A DNA stretch of 64,000 nucleotides from an uncultured Campylobacterales bacterium. Lineage in GTDB: Bacteria > Campylobacterota > Campylobacteria > Campylobacterales > Arcobacteraceae. Position numbers and translations under genes: made by a program. The notes beneath the pieces are model-generated. The model did not search any database. It saw nothing but the letters and a program-made list of their open reading frames with translations, and was not told the DNA's origin. Below are positions 40,271 to 50,564 of the stretch, in pieces. Each line of letters begins with the position of its first letter. Positions within the stretch are counted from its first letter, which is position 1. The stretch is taken from the NCBI GenBank assembly GCA_938084175.1, contig CALKDR010000001.1:1-64000 (forward strand), written 5' to 3'.

Positions 40271-41176
40271 CTATTTATAAATATAAACAAAATCTGATTT
40301 ACTATTATTAACTTTAACTAAATCAGATTCTTCATCAATCTCTTCATTTGATATTGTTGTAAAGGGTAAGTTACTCAATCTTGAAAACCTTAATGGAATT
40401 CCTAAATTTTGTTCTATATGCATAGCTCCTGCAAATACTACAACTTTATCTTTTTTTGTTTTTATATTGTTTTTTGAAATATCCGCAAGGTTTTTAGCCA
40501 TGTAACTATCCCAAGCAACTTGAACTCTATACATTCTTTCTTCACAAGGTTCATCACTCTTTTGTGGCATTTTATTACAATGTTCTAAAAAAGGCATAAC
40601 AAGTTGCTTATGAGCACTTACATTTAAATCTAAAGAATCATAAAATTCTTTTTCGCTTTTACTCATTTTATCAAACTTCTTCAGTCTAATCTTTTTTCTA
40701 TCTTCTTTAGATATATTCATACCATAAAGTTTCCCATTGTTCTTTTTTACTGCTTCATATAAAGGTTCTACATATTCCCATTTAAAATTTGTAAACTCAT
40801 CCCATTTACGTCTTTGTTTTAATTCACTTCCATTTATTTGTCCACTTATGAACTCTTCTAATAATTTATTATGTTTTGGAGAAAACCATTCATTTGCTAG
40901 ATGAATTTTATATCCTTCTTTATCAAGTTCTTTTAAAAGATTTTCAAAAAACTTATGAGTTTTTTTTGTATCATGATAATCCCCAACAAAAATAACAGGA
41001 TAGTATTCTAAATCTTTTACTAGTTCTTTCATATCAATACTACGTGCTTGTTTAACTGAATAAATTCCTTCTTTTTTACCCAAATCATGAGTAAATACTT
41101 GGTTTATTGAAGAAGGTTTAGAACAAGCAACAAAAAAGAATAAGATGATTCCAATTGACAAGATTTTTTTTAACAT
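40271..41176 (-). CDS. ChaN-like lipoprotein
   Basis: Lipobox FFFVACS; YYPVIFVGDYHDTKKTHKFFENLLKEL, LANEWFSPKHNKLLEEFISG, VVFAGAMHIEQNLGIPLR. Confidence 0.88.
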   Translation of the reverse strand: MLKKILSIGIILFFFVACSKPSSINQVFTHDLGKKEGIYSVKQARSIDMKELVKDLEYYPVIFVGDYHDTKKTHKFFENLLKELDKEGYKIHLANEWFSPKHNKLLEEFISGQINGSELKQRRKWDEFTNFKWEYVEPLYEAVKKNNGKLYGMNISKEDRKKIRLKKFDKMSKSEKEFYDSLDLNVSAHKQLVMPFLEHCNKMPQKSDEPCEERMYRVQVAWDSYMAKNLADISKNNIKTKKDKVVVFAGAMHIEQNLGIPLRFSRLSNLPFTTISNEEIDEESDLVKVNNSKSDFVYIYK

Positions 41177-41291
41177 TTGATTTCCTTATTTTATAATTAT
41201 AGTTAAATAATATTAATTTTAAAAAACATTCAATCTATGTTACTAAAACTAATTAATTCTTGACTATAATAAACAAAAAAAGTGAATAAAT

Positions 41292-41900
41292 ATGAATAGT
41301 GACTATGAAAAAAGAGCGTTAATTAATACAAATACTATGCAATGGCAAGAAAGTAAAAATGTATTTAAAAAAATATTATCTATAAAAGATAAAGAAGAAA
41401 CTTCATTTATTAAGTTAAATAAAAACTCACAATTAAGTCAAATAGAAAAAATTAATAGTGTTGAAATATTCGTATTGGAAGGTACTTATATTAATGAATA
41501 TGGAGAACATCCACAAGGAACTTACTTAAGACTTCCTTGTGAAAATGAATCATTTGTAAAATCAGAAAAAGGTTTTGTAATATTTAGAAAAACTAACTTT
41601 TTTACTGATAACATACAAGTAATTATTAACACAAATGATACAACTTGGCTAGAAGGGCAAGGTAAACTTGAAGTAAAACCATTATATGAACAAACAGCAT
41701 TAGTAAAATGGCCAGAAGGTGAAAAGTTTGTCCCTCATAAACATTGGGGTGGAGAAGAAGTTTTAGTTCTTAAGGGTGTGTTTATAGATGAATATGGACA
41801 CTACCCTACTGGGTCTTGGATAAGAAGTCCACATTTAAGTGAGCATTTTCCTTATGTAAATGAAGAAACAATAATTTTTGTAAAAACAGGTCATATCTAA
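41292..41900 (+). CDS. ChrR-like double-cupin protein
   Basis: Two related repeats: VLEGTYINEYGEHPQGTYLRLP and VLKGVFIDEYGHYPTGSWIRSP. Confidence 0.85.
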   Translation: MNSDYEKRALINTNTMQWQESKNVFKKILSIKDKEETSFIKLNKNSQLSQIEKINSVEIFVLEGTYINEYGEHPQGTYLRLPCENESFVKSEKGFVIFRKTNFFTDNIQVIINTNDTTWLEGQGKLEVKPLYEQTALVKWPEGEKFVPHKHWGGEEVLVLKGVFIDEYGHYPTGSWIRSPHLSEHFPYVNEETIIFVKTGHI

Positions 41901-42322
41901 AATACTTAACGATATGACTGTTATTTTTTTACTTTTTAACTCTTGCAATTAATACCTTTTCTATTGACAACTTAAACAACTTTATCTATTTTGAATTATA
42001 AACCACTTCAATCTTGCAATCTAAAATATCACAAACTAATAAAGCAAATGTAAAATCATCTCTATTGTTAGTAGTTGTTATTTTAAGGTGTTATCACAGG
42101 AGATAACATGATGAAAATGACAGAACCTAAATTATATACTCGAGGTGTAAATCTTTGGGTACGATTTAGTTTAATTATTGTTATTCGAAAAAATATCTAT
42201 ATAATTTATAATAATTTTATTTATTAAATTATTATAAAAACTAAGATTGTAGTCCTTTATTATAAAATAAAAGTACTTTTAATAAATTTTTTATATACTT
42301 AAAAATTAAATAAAGGCTACAA

Positions 42323-43486
42323 ATGAATAAAAAGATTTTACTACTATTATTAATGTTAAAACTTTGCTTTGCAAATGAAAATAATCCACTATATATATCT
42401 TCAAACTCCCTAGCAAATTATACTCAAGATAATTTTCAAGTATATATAAAAGAAAATAAACAATGGCTAAATAACAATCGCGTTTTTTTAACAAAATACC
42501 ATAAATTAGAAGTTAATTTAAATGCACCATTTGAAAAGAAACCAAGCAATCAAAAAGTATCAAAAGGTATTCTGCTTGTTCATGGTCTAGGTGATTCGCC
42601 AGGTTATTTTCAGGATTTAGCAAAGGACTTAGTTTCAAAAGGTTTTTTAGTAAGAACAGTATTACTAACAGGTCATGGAAGTAGACCTGCTGATTTGATA
42701 AATGTTGAGTTTAATCAATGGACTGATCTAGTTTCACATCATATTAAATTATTACAAAAAGAAGTTGATGACTTATGGCTTGGTGGGTTTTCAACAGGAG
42801 CTAATCTTATAACTTCATATGCTCTAGAAAATGAAAAAGATATCTCAGGCTTATTACTTTTCTCCCCTGGTTTTGCATCAAGTCAAGGAACACTATTACC
42901 TTTTTCAGGAATTGGAAGCTATTTTAAAACTTGGTTATTTCAGAATGATATAAGTGAAAATATTTTACGATATGAATCTTTATCAATGAATGCTTCTAAT
43001 TTGTATTATAAATCTTTAAAACAAGTAGAAGAAAAGCTAGAAAGTAAAAACTTTTCAAAACCTGTTTTTGTAACAATTAGCCAAGATGATAGTGTGATTG
43101 AAGCAGAAAAAATAGTATCAATCTTTTCAAATAGTTTTAAAAACCCAAAAAGTAAACTACTTTGGTTTGGAAAGAGAAGTACCTCAAAAGATTCAAGAGT
43201 TATATCTTTACCTAGTTATATTCCCAAAGATAATATTTCTAACTTTTCACATTTAAGTGTTTTATTTAATAAGAATCATTTCTTTTATGGAGAAAATGGC
43301 TGTTTTACAATGTATAGAAATGGACAAGATAAGATATTTAATCCTTTAGAAGATGAACTTTGGTTTTCAGCTTGGGGTTTACAAGAAGATGGTAAATATT
43401 TTGCAAGATTAACATGGAATCCATATTTTAAAAAAACCGTGCAGCTTATGGGTGATGTTATAGACTCTAAAAATCTCACAAAATAA
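42323..43486 (+). CDS. Alpha/beta hydrolase (serine aminopeptidase/lipase-like)
   Basis: GILLVHGLGDSPGYF, LLTGHGSRP, LGGFSTGANL nucleophile elbow. Confidence 0.88.
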   Translation: MNKKILLLLLMLKLCFANENNPLYISSNSLANYTQDNFQVYIKENKQWLNNNRVFLTKYHKLEVNLNAPFEKKPSNQKVSKGILLVHGLGDSPGYFQDLAKDLVSKGFLVRTVLLTGHGSRPADLINVEFNQWTDLVSHHIKLLQKEVDDLWLGGFSTGANLITSYALENEKDISGLLLFSPGFASSQGTLLPFSGIGSYFKTWLFQNDISENILRYESLSMNASNLYYKSLKQVEEKLESKNFSKPVFVTISQDDSVIEAEKIVSIFSNSFKNPKSKLLWFGKRSTSKDSRVISLPSYIPKDNISNFSHLSVLFNKNHFFYGENGCFTMYRNGQDKIFNPLEDELWFSAWGLQEDGKYFARLTWNPYFKKTVQLMGDVIDSKNLTK

Positions 43487-43563
43487 GTACTTTAGCAGTT
43501 TATTTATTTAAAATTTACTCTATACACTGTAAAATAAAAACTACAATAATTTAGGATAAACAT

Positions 43564-44238
43564 ATGAAAAGAGTACTTTTAATTGAAGATGATTTGGTTT
43601 TACAAAATTTAATAAGTGAGTATTTAGAAGAGTACAATTATTTATGTACTGCTTTTTCTAATCCACTTGATGCATTAGAGACTTTTAAACAAAATCCTAA
43701 TAATTTTAGCATTGCAATACTTGACTTAGGTCTTCCCAATATGGATGGTTTTGACTTATTTAAAAAATTAAAACAGATAAAAGATCTTCCAATTATTATA
43801 TCAACAGCAAGAGATGATATAGGTAATAAAATTTATGGATATGAACTAGGAACTGATGATTATCTTTCAAAACCATATGAACCAAGAGAATTAGTATTAA
43901 GAATTGAAGCTACATTAAAAAAATACAAAAAAATTTAAATAGTTAAGATTGAAGAATTAAGTATTGATATAAATACATCAAGAGTTTTTTCAAGTAATAA
44001 TGAAATAGAATTCACAAAAATTGAAAAAGAGATTTTTTTATTGTTGATAAATAATCTTAATAAAGTTATTTCAAGAGAAGATATAGTAAATCAAAGCTCA
44101 CTAAAAGATGATACTAAAAATAGAACTATTGATATGCATATAAGTAATATAAGATATAAAATTAATGATAATTCAAAAGAACCCAAATATATAAAATCTA
44201 TTTGGGGTATTGGATATAAGTTTTTCTATGACAATTAG
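43564..44238 (+). pseudogene. OmpR-family response regulator interrupted by one in-frame TAA (43936-43938)
   Basis: REC domain 43564-43935 (LLIEDD, ILDLGLPNMDG, LSKPYEPREL) and same-frame wHTH (EFTKIEKEIFLLLINNLNKVISREDIV..RTIDMHISNIRYKI..IWGIGYKF). Confidence 0.85.
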
Positions 44239-45604
44239 AAAACGATTACTTCTATCATTTACATTAATTTTATTGATTGTTACTTTTATTATGGGAGCTT
44301 TTTTCTATACAATTAATAAACTTAACACTATTAACAATCAACAAACACATAGGTATGATCAGTTAATAAGAGTAGAGAAATTAAAAGAGTTGAATAACTC
44401 TTATTCATGGATTGTTCTAGATATTATTACAGATTATGAAAAAATCCAAATAGTAAAGCAAAGACTTAATAAAGCCGATGATTTTTATACTAGTTTAAAT
44501 ACAAAAAAAATACAAATTATAGGAAACTCAGAAGCACAAGAAGAAAAGAAAAATCTTATTCTTATTTTTAAAAATTTTGAACTTATGCAAAAACTTATAA
44601 AAAAAGATTTGTATACATTAGTACTTAAGAGAAATAAAGACTTTTCAAGTTTTGAAAAAACTTTTGAGCAAGTAAGAGTAAATACAAATAATCTATTAAT
44701 TGAAGAAACATTATATTTGCAAAAAAAACTAGGTCAAACGCAAAAAAAAAGGGATGCTTTCTTAAGTACTATAAAACTAGAATTATTTATCTTATTTATT
44801 CTCTTATTCTTACTTAGTTTTATAATTTCTTCAAAAATTATAAATCAAATAAAACAGATGCTTTATAAATTAAATCAAAGTGTATTACAGTTGTTCAAAA
44901 ATGGTGAAAAAACTATTAATGTAGATATTGGTAAAAATAATGAGCTTAGTCAAATCACAGAAAATTTAAACTCATATTTAGAAAAACAATCAGATATTAT
45001 TCAATCAAGAGAGGAACTTTTACGGAATATAAGCCATGAATTAAAAACACCAATTGCAAAAGGTAAATTTATACTTCATAAAATAAAGAAAAATACAGAC
45101 GATAAAATTGTAAAAGATATTTCTACTATTTTTTCTGATATTGAAAAACTAACAAGTACTCTATTACAAAGAGAAAAATTAAATCTTGCAGTTTTAAAAA
45201 TGAAAAATTTTAAAGTAAGTACTTTAGTACTTGAATCTTTATCAAAACTAGCAATAGAAGATGAATCAAAAGTAAGTGTGCTTATTAAAAATGATTTTAC
45301 GATAGAAGGTGATTTATATTATTTAACACTTGCACTTAAAAATTTGATTGATAATGCAATGAAATATGCAAAAGAATTTCCTATTATTATAGAAAGTAAA
45401 GATAATAAAATTTTTGTAAAAAATATTGGAGATGAGTTGTTAAATGATTTGATATATTATATACAACCTTTTACAAGGGAGCCTAATCAAGTAGAAGGTC
45501 ATGGATTAGGCTTAAACATTGTTAATAAAATATTAGAGTTGCATAATTTTAATTTAAAGTATAAGTACAAAGATTCGTATAATACTTTTATTGTAATTTT
45601 TTAA
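44228..45604 (+). CDS. Sensor histidine kinase
   Basis: Two TMs, HAMP-like region, H-box RNISHELKTPIAKGKF, N-box NLIDNAMKYAKEF, G2 VEGHGLGLNIVNKIL; start trimmed to the ATG overlapping the RR stop. Confidence 0.93.
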   Translation: MTIRKRLLLSFTLILLIVTFIMGAFFYTINKLNTINNQQTHRYDQLIRVEKLKELNNSYSWIVLDIITDYEKIQIVKQRLNKADDFYTSLNTKKIQIIGNSEAQEEKKNLILIFKNFELMQKLIKKDLYTLVLKRNKDFSSFEKTFEQVRVNTNNLLIEETLYLQKKLGQTQKKRDAFLSTIKLELFILFILLFLLSFIISSKIINQIKQMLYKLNQSVLQLFKNGEKTINVDIGKNNELSQITENLNSYLEKQSDIIQSREELLRNISHELKTPIAKGKFILHKIKKNTDDKIVKDISTIFSDIEKLTSTLLQREKLNLAVLKMKNFKVSTLVLESLSKLAIEDESKVSVLIKNDFTIEGDLYYLTLALKNLIDNAMKYAKEFPIIIESKDNKIFVKNIGDELLNDLIYYIQPFTREPNQVEGHGLGLNIVNKILELHNFNLKYKYKDSYNTFIVIF

Positions 45605-45608
45605 TTTC

Positions 45609-45692
45609 TTAACCTGAAAAAGCTGAAGAGATTATTCCAATACTTAATAATGAAATTGAAACAAAAACAACTACATTTCTTACTATATCCAT
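45609..45692 (-). CDS. Candidate 27-aa membrane microprotein
   Basis: MDIVRNVVVFVSISLLSIGIISSAFSG* with SD-like AAAAAGGATTTATT upstream; not in supplied track. Confidence 0.5.
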   Translation of the reverse strand: MDIVRNVVVFVSISLLSIGIISSAFSG

Positions 45693-45833
45693 AATAAATC
45701 CTTTTTAATTTTGTTAGTAAAATAATTATAAAGCATTTATGCAAAGTTAAAAAGGTGTTATCTATTGACATATTCTTGACATTTTGTTTTTAGATATAAT
45801 TTCAAAAATATATTTTTAATACAAAGGTTCATA

Positions 45834-46082
45834 ATGAAAAAAAACATAGTTGTAGGTGGTTTTGATGAAAAACAAAGAGAGAAAAACCTTTTAAAAATAA
45901 AAGATAACTATTCTAAAAAAGGCTATAAATTCTTAAGCTATAAAGATAATGGAACTTTAAAATCTATTGCAAGTTTTGAAGTTGAGCAAAGTATTCTAAA
46001 AAAAGAGAAATCAAAAAATATATTTATACTTTCTGGAATCTTTTTTTTACTTTCAGTATATTTATTTATAAAGGGTTCTTAA
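45834..46082 (+). CDS. Small hypothetical protein with C-terminal TM
   Basis: 82 aa, C-terminal NIFILSGIFFLLSVYLFIKGS. Confidence 0.6.
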   Translation: MKKNIVVGGFDEKQREKNLLKIKDNYSKKGYKFLSYKDNGTLKSIASFEVEQSILKKEKSKNIFILSGIFFLLSVYLFIKGS

Positions 46083-46175
46083 TCTTTTTTTAAACTATGA
46101 TTTTGTTGTGTGCATAAAAACGCTATTAAAAATTTTAGCTGGAAACTCTAAATAATGTTCACTAAGTAGATTTGT

Positions 46176-46205
46176 ACTCACACTTTTATTATAAAAAGTG
46201 TGAGT
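46176..46205. terminator. Strong hairpin downstream of trxA
   Basis: ACTCACACTTTT-attata-AAAAGTGTGAGT. Confidence 0.65.
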
Positions 46206-46218
46206 TGTTTAATATTTT

Positions 46219-46536
46219 TTAGATTAAAGAGTTTATTTTATCTGCAATTGCTTGCTTTGAAGAAGCACCAATCATTTGATCTACTACTTCACCATCTTTC
46301 ATAAAAAGCATTGTAGGTAATGATCTTACACCATATTTAGCAGTTAAATCAGCTTGCTCATCAGAGTTTACTTTACAAATTTTTGCTTTTCCATCAAACT
46401 CTTCAGCTAATTGCTCAATAATTGGAGCTAACATTCTACAAGGTCCACACCATGGAGCCCAAAAGTCTACAAGTGCAATACCTTCGTTTACACTTGCTTC
46501 AAAATTCTCATTTGTTAATTCTATATATTTACTCAT
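46219..46536 (-). CDS. trxA: Thioredoxin
   Basis: VDFWAPWCGPCRMLAPIIEQLA. Confidence 0.97.
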   Translation of the reverse strand: MSKYIELTNENFEASVNEGIALVDFWAPWCGPCRMLAPIIEQLAEEFDGKAKICKVNSDEQADLTAKYGVRSLPTMLFMKDGEVVDQMIGASSKQAIADKINSLI

Positions 46537-46547
46537 TTTATTTCCTT

Positions 46548-47477
46548 TTATCCTAGATATTCTATAATATCAACCGCCGCAGTAGCACCATCGGCTGCTG
46601 CACAAACAACTTGTTTAGCTGCATCTATTCTAACATCACCCGCTGCATATACACCAGGAATATTTGTTCTCATTTTTAAATCTACAATCATTTCACCCTG
46701 CTCATTTGTATCACAAAGAAAAGTACCATCTTCTTTTTTAAATGGTTCATTTAAAACATTACGTCCAACAAAAACAAATACACCAGGTACTTTTATGTCT
46801 CTAATTGTATCATCAATTTTTGATTTTACTTTTAGACCTGTAACACCTGAGTTATCCCCATATACTTCTTCAACATCAACATTTGTTACTTCTTCTATAT
46901 TTTCACAAGCTTTCATATGTGCAATTGTGGATGGAGCTGCTTTATAAGAATCTCGTCTATGAACTAAATAAACTTTTGAACAAATCTTTGCAAGGTATAC
47001 AGCTTCTTCTAATGCAGAATCACCACCACCTATTAAAACAACTTCTTTTCCCTTATAGAAAAATCCATCACAAGTAGCACAAGTTGAAATTCCACGTCCA
47101 AAAAATTCATTTTCACCTTTAAAACCAGCACGTCTAGGAACAGAACCTGTTGCTAATAAAACAGCTTTAGCTTCTTGTTTGTGTCCATCAGCTGTTTGTA
47201 TAATAAATATATTATTATCTTTACTTACATTTAGAACTTGATTCATTTCATGTTTTAAACCAAACTTCATAGCTTGAACAGGCCAATCTTCCATAAGCTC
47301 CATTCCTGTTACTACATTCTTTTGTCCTGGGTAATTCTCAACTTCTGAACTTCCTGTAATTTGTCCGCCAGGTAATCCCATTTCAAACATAGTTACATTT
47401 TCTAAACCACCTCGTGTTGCATATAAACCTGCAGTTAATCCTGCAGGTCCTCCTCCAATAATTGCTAAATCTAACAT
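46548..47477 (-). CDS. trxB: Thioredoxin-disulfide reductase
   Basis: GGGPAGLTAGLYATRGG, STCATCDGFFYKGKEVVLIGGGDSALEEA, GVYAAGDVR. Confidence 0.96.
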   Translation of the reverse strand: MLDLAIIGGGPAGLTAGLYATRGGLENVTMFEMGLPGGQITGSSEVENYPGQKNVVTGMELMEDWPVQAMKFGLKHEMNQVLNVSKDNNIFIIQTADGHKQEAKAVLLATGSVPRRAGFKGENEFFGRGISTCATCDGFFYKGKEVVLIGGGDSALEEAVYLAKICSKVYLVHRRDSYKAAPSTIAHMKACENIEEVTNVDVEEVYGDNSGVTGLKVKSKIDDTIRDIKVPGVFVFVGRNVLNEPFKKEDGTFLCDTNEQGEMIVDLKMRTNIPGVYAAGDVRIDAAKQVVCAAADGATAAVDIIEYLG

Positions 47478-47502
47478 TTTGTATTCCTTCTAAAAGTATA
47501 AT

Positions 47503-48099
47503 CTATAAATTATCTTCGTTATTTGCTAAGTATTCAGCCACACCTTCAGTTGAAGCTTTCATACCCTCATCACCTTTAGCCCAACCAGCAGGACAAACTT
47601 CTCCATGTTCATTTGTAAATAACATAGTATCTACCATTCTAATCATTTCATCAATATTTCTTCCAAGAGGTAAATCATTTATTGTTGCGTGTCTTACAGT
47701 ACCATCACAATCAATTAAAAATGATCCTCTAAGTGCTACTTCCTCATTTAATAATACATCATAATCACGTGCTATTTGTTTAGATAAATCTGCAACCATT
47801 GGGAAATTAACTCTACCTATTCCACCCATTTCAACTGCTGTTTCTCTCCATGCAAAGTGAGAAAATTGAGAATCAACTGAACAAGCTATAACTTGAATAC
47901 CTCTTTCTTCAAAATCACTTACTCTTTTAGAGAAAGCAATAATCTCAGATGGACATACAAAAGTAAAATCTAATGGGTAGAAAAATAATACTGCACCTTT
48001 TTCACCAATATTCTCATATAAATTAAAATCTGATACGATTTGACCATCTGCAAGTACAGCTGTTGCTGTGAAATCTGGAGCTTTTTTTGTTACTAACAT
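47503..48099 (-). CDS. Typical 2-Cys peroxiredoxin
   Basis: FFYPLDFTFVCPSEIIAFS, resolving GEVCPAGW. Confidence 0.96.
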   Translation of the reverse strand: MLVTKKAPDFTATAVLADGQIVSDFNLYENIGEKGAVLFFYPLDFTFVCPSEIIAFSKRVSDFEERGIQVIACSVDSQFSHFAWRETAVEMGGIGRVNFPMVADLSKQIARDYDVLLNEEVALRGSFLIDCDGTVRHATINDLPLGRNIDEMIRMVDTMLFTNEHGEVCPAGWAKGDEGMKASTEGVAEYLANNEDNL

Positions 48100-48301
48100 A
48101 ATATTTATTCCTTTTATTTATTAACTTTATTTATTCTTTAATTATTTTGTGATGGAAGTATAGTCATATATCTTTAAAGTTTACTTAATAATTAATATCT
48201 AAAGATAAAAATTATCCATAAGTGAAATCTACATCATTAAAGCTCAAATTTGATAAAATGCACTTCTTATAAAAGTATCAATATCTAAAGGTTAAATAAT
48301 A

Positions 48302-50554
48302 ATGAGTGAAAGTAAAGATTTTTTACGTGTAAAAGTTGAAGAAGATTTAAAAATAGGCAAGTATAAAGAAGTTATAACAAGATTTCCCCCTGAACCTAAT
48401 GGATTTCCACATATAGGTCATGCAAAGTCTATTTGTATAAATTTTGGTATTGCACGTGATTATAATGGATACTGCAACCTAAGAATGGATGATACAAATC
48501 CAAGTAAAGAAGATACTAAATATGTTGAAGCATTACAAGATGCTGTTCAATGGCTTGGTTTTGAATGGAAAGACAATTTACATTTTACATCTGATTATTT
48601 TTCAAAAATATATGATTATGCTGTACAACTTATTAAAATGGACAAAGCATATATAGATAGTGTTAATGAAGAAGAAATGAGAGAACTAAGAGGAACTGTT
48701 AAAGAAGCTGGTAAACGTAGTAAATATGCAAGTAGAAGTATTGAAGAGAATCTAGAACTATTTAAAAAAATGAAAAATGGTGAGTTTAAAGATGGAGAAC
48801 ATGTATTAAGAGCTAAGATTGATATGAGTGCTGCTAATATGAAATTAAGAGATCCTCTTTTATATCGTATTAGACATGCACATCATTTTAGAACAGAAGA
48901 TAAATGGTGTATTTATCCTATGTATGATTTTGCTCATTGTTTATCTGATTATATTGAAGGTGTAAGTCATTCAATTTGTACGCTTGAGTTTGAGAATAAC
49001 CGTGATATATATGATTGGGTTTTAGATACTCTTGAACTTTCATTGCCAAGACCATTCCAACATGAATTCGCAAGGCTTGGAATTAATTATACGGTTATGA
49101 GTAAAAGAAAGCTTTTAGAATTAGTTGATGGTAAATATGTTAGTGGTTGGGATGATCCAAGACTTCCTACTATTGCTGCTTATAAAAGAAGAGGATATAC
49201 AAAAGAATCTATATTAAATTTCTGTGATCAAATAGGAATAGCAAAAGCAAACTCTATGGTTGATGTTGCACAATTAGAATTTTGTATAAGAGATGATTTA
49301 AATAAAAAAGTACCAAGAGTAATGGCTGTACTATCTCCTTTAAAAGTAACAATTACAAATTATGATGGTTTTGAAGAGATAGATGCACCCTATTATCCTC
49401 ATGACGTACCAAAAGAAGGGACAAGAAAACTACCATTCTCAAAAGAGATTTATATTGAAAGTGATGACTTTATGGAAAATCCTCCAAAAGGATATTTCCG
49501 TCTTACTCCTACACAGGCTGTAAGATTAAGACATGGTTTCATAATTTCTTGTAAAGAAATTATAAAAGATTCAAATGGAGAAATTTGTGAAATAAAAGCA
49601 GAATATTATCCTGATTCTAAAAGTGGTAGCGATACAAGTGGTATAAAAGTTAAAAGTGCTATTCAATGGCTAAGTGCAAAAGAGGCTAAAACTATTGAAG
49701 TTAGACTTTATGATAGATTATATAAAAATGAATCACCCGAAGGTTTAGAAGATTTAAATTCTAATTCATTACAAATTATTAAAAATGCATTAATTGAACC
49801 TGCTGTTATCACGCAAAAACCTGATACTAGATTACAATTTGAAAGACAAGGATATTTTTATGCAGATCCAATTGATTATAAAGATGAGAAACCTGTATTT
49901 AATAAAATTGTAGGATTAAAAGATTCTTGGGCTAAGAAAACGAAAGTAAAAAAACAAGCACCTAAAGCAGAAATTAAAAGAGAACAAATAGTAGGTGAAG
50001 TTGAAGCACTGTCTGAAGCTGAACAAGAGTTATTTGATAGATATACTGCAAAGCTTGGATTAAATACTGAAGTTGCTAATATCTTAAGTAGAGATAATAT
50101 TCTTTCATCTTTTTATGAAGAGTGTTTAAAAATTAATGCTAGTGCTGTGAGCCTTGCAAATATTGTAGTAAATGAAGTAGCTAGAGAACTTAAAGAAAAA
50201 CAAATTGATTCATTAAAATTTACAGCTTCTAATATTGTTGAACTTGTACAAATAATTGATAATGGAACTATTTCAAGCAAAATTGCAAAAGAAGTATTTG
50301 AAGAATTAGTAAAAACTGGGAAAAGTCCAAAACAAATAGTTGAAGATAAAGGACTTGTACAAATAAGCGATCCTGATATTATTTCTCCTATTATTGATGA
50401 AATCATTACAAAAAATCCTGATAATGTGGAAAAATTTAAAGCAGGTAATAATAAACTTTTGGGTTTCTTTGTAGGTCAAGTATTAAAAAACACTGGTGGA
50501 AAAGCTAATCCTAAAGTTGTTAATCAACTAGTAGCAGAAAAACTTCACTCATAA
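48302..50554 (+). CDS. glnS: Glutamine--tRNA ligase with C-terminal GatB/YqeY-like domain
   Basis: TRFPPEPNGFPHIGHAKSI, DDTNPSKED, VMSKRKL; extra C-terminus ..SKIAKEVFEELVKTGKSPKQIVEDKGL..LLGFFVGQVLKNTGGKANPKVVNQLVAEKL. Confidence 0.95.
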   Translation: MSESKDFLRVKVEEDLKIGKYKEVITRFPPEPNGFPHIGHAKSICINFGIARDYNGYCNLRMDDTNPSKEDTKYVEALQDAVQWLGFEWKDNLHFTSDYFSKIYDYAVQLIKMDKAYIDSVNEEEMRELRGTVKEAGKRSKYASRSIEENLELFKKMKNGEFKDGEHVLRAKIDMSAANMKLRDPLLYRIRHAHHFRTEDKWCIYPMYDFAHCLSDYIEGVSHSICTLEFENNRDIYDWVLDTLELSLPRPFQHEFARLGINYTVMSKRKLLELVDGKYVSGWDDPRLPTIAAYKRRGYTKESILNFCDQIGIAKANSMVDVAQLEFCIRDDLNKKVPRVMAVLSPLKVTITNYDGFEEIDAPYYPHDVPKEGTRKLPFSKEIYIESDDFMENPPKGYFRLTPTQAVRLRHGFIISCKEIIKDSNGEICEIKAEYYPDSKSGSDTSGIKVKSAIQWLSAKEAKTIEVRLYDRLYKNESPEGLEDLNSNSLQIIKNALIEPAVITQKPDTRLQFERQGYFYADPIDYKDEKPVFNKIVGLKDSWAKKTKVKKQAPKAEIKREQIVGEVEALSEAEQELFDRYTAKLGLNTEVANILSRDNILSSFYEECLKINASAVSLANIVVNEVARELKEKQIDSLKFTASNIVELVQIIDNGTISSKIAKEVFEELVKTGKSPKQIVEDKGLVQISDPDIISPIIDEIITKNPDNVEKFKAGNNKLLGFFVGQVLKNTGGKANPKVVNQLVAEKLHS

Positions 50555-50564
50555 TCGAAGGAGT

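Noticed and set aside
46883-47764. Plus-strand ORFs antisense to trxB/peroxiredoxin
   Set aside because: Overlap fully supported conserved genes; no independent evidence.
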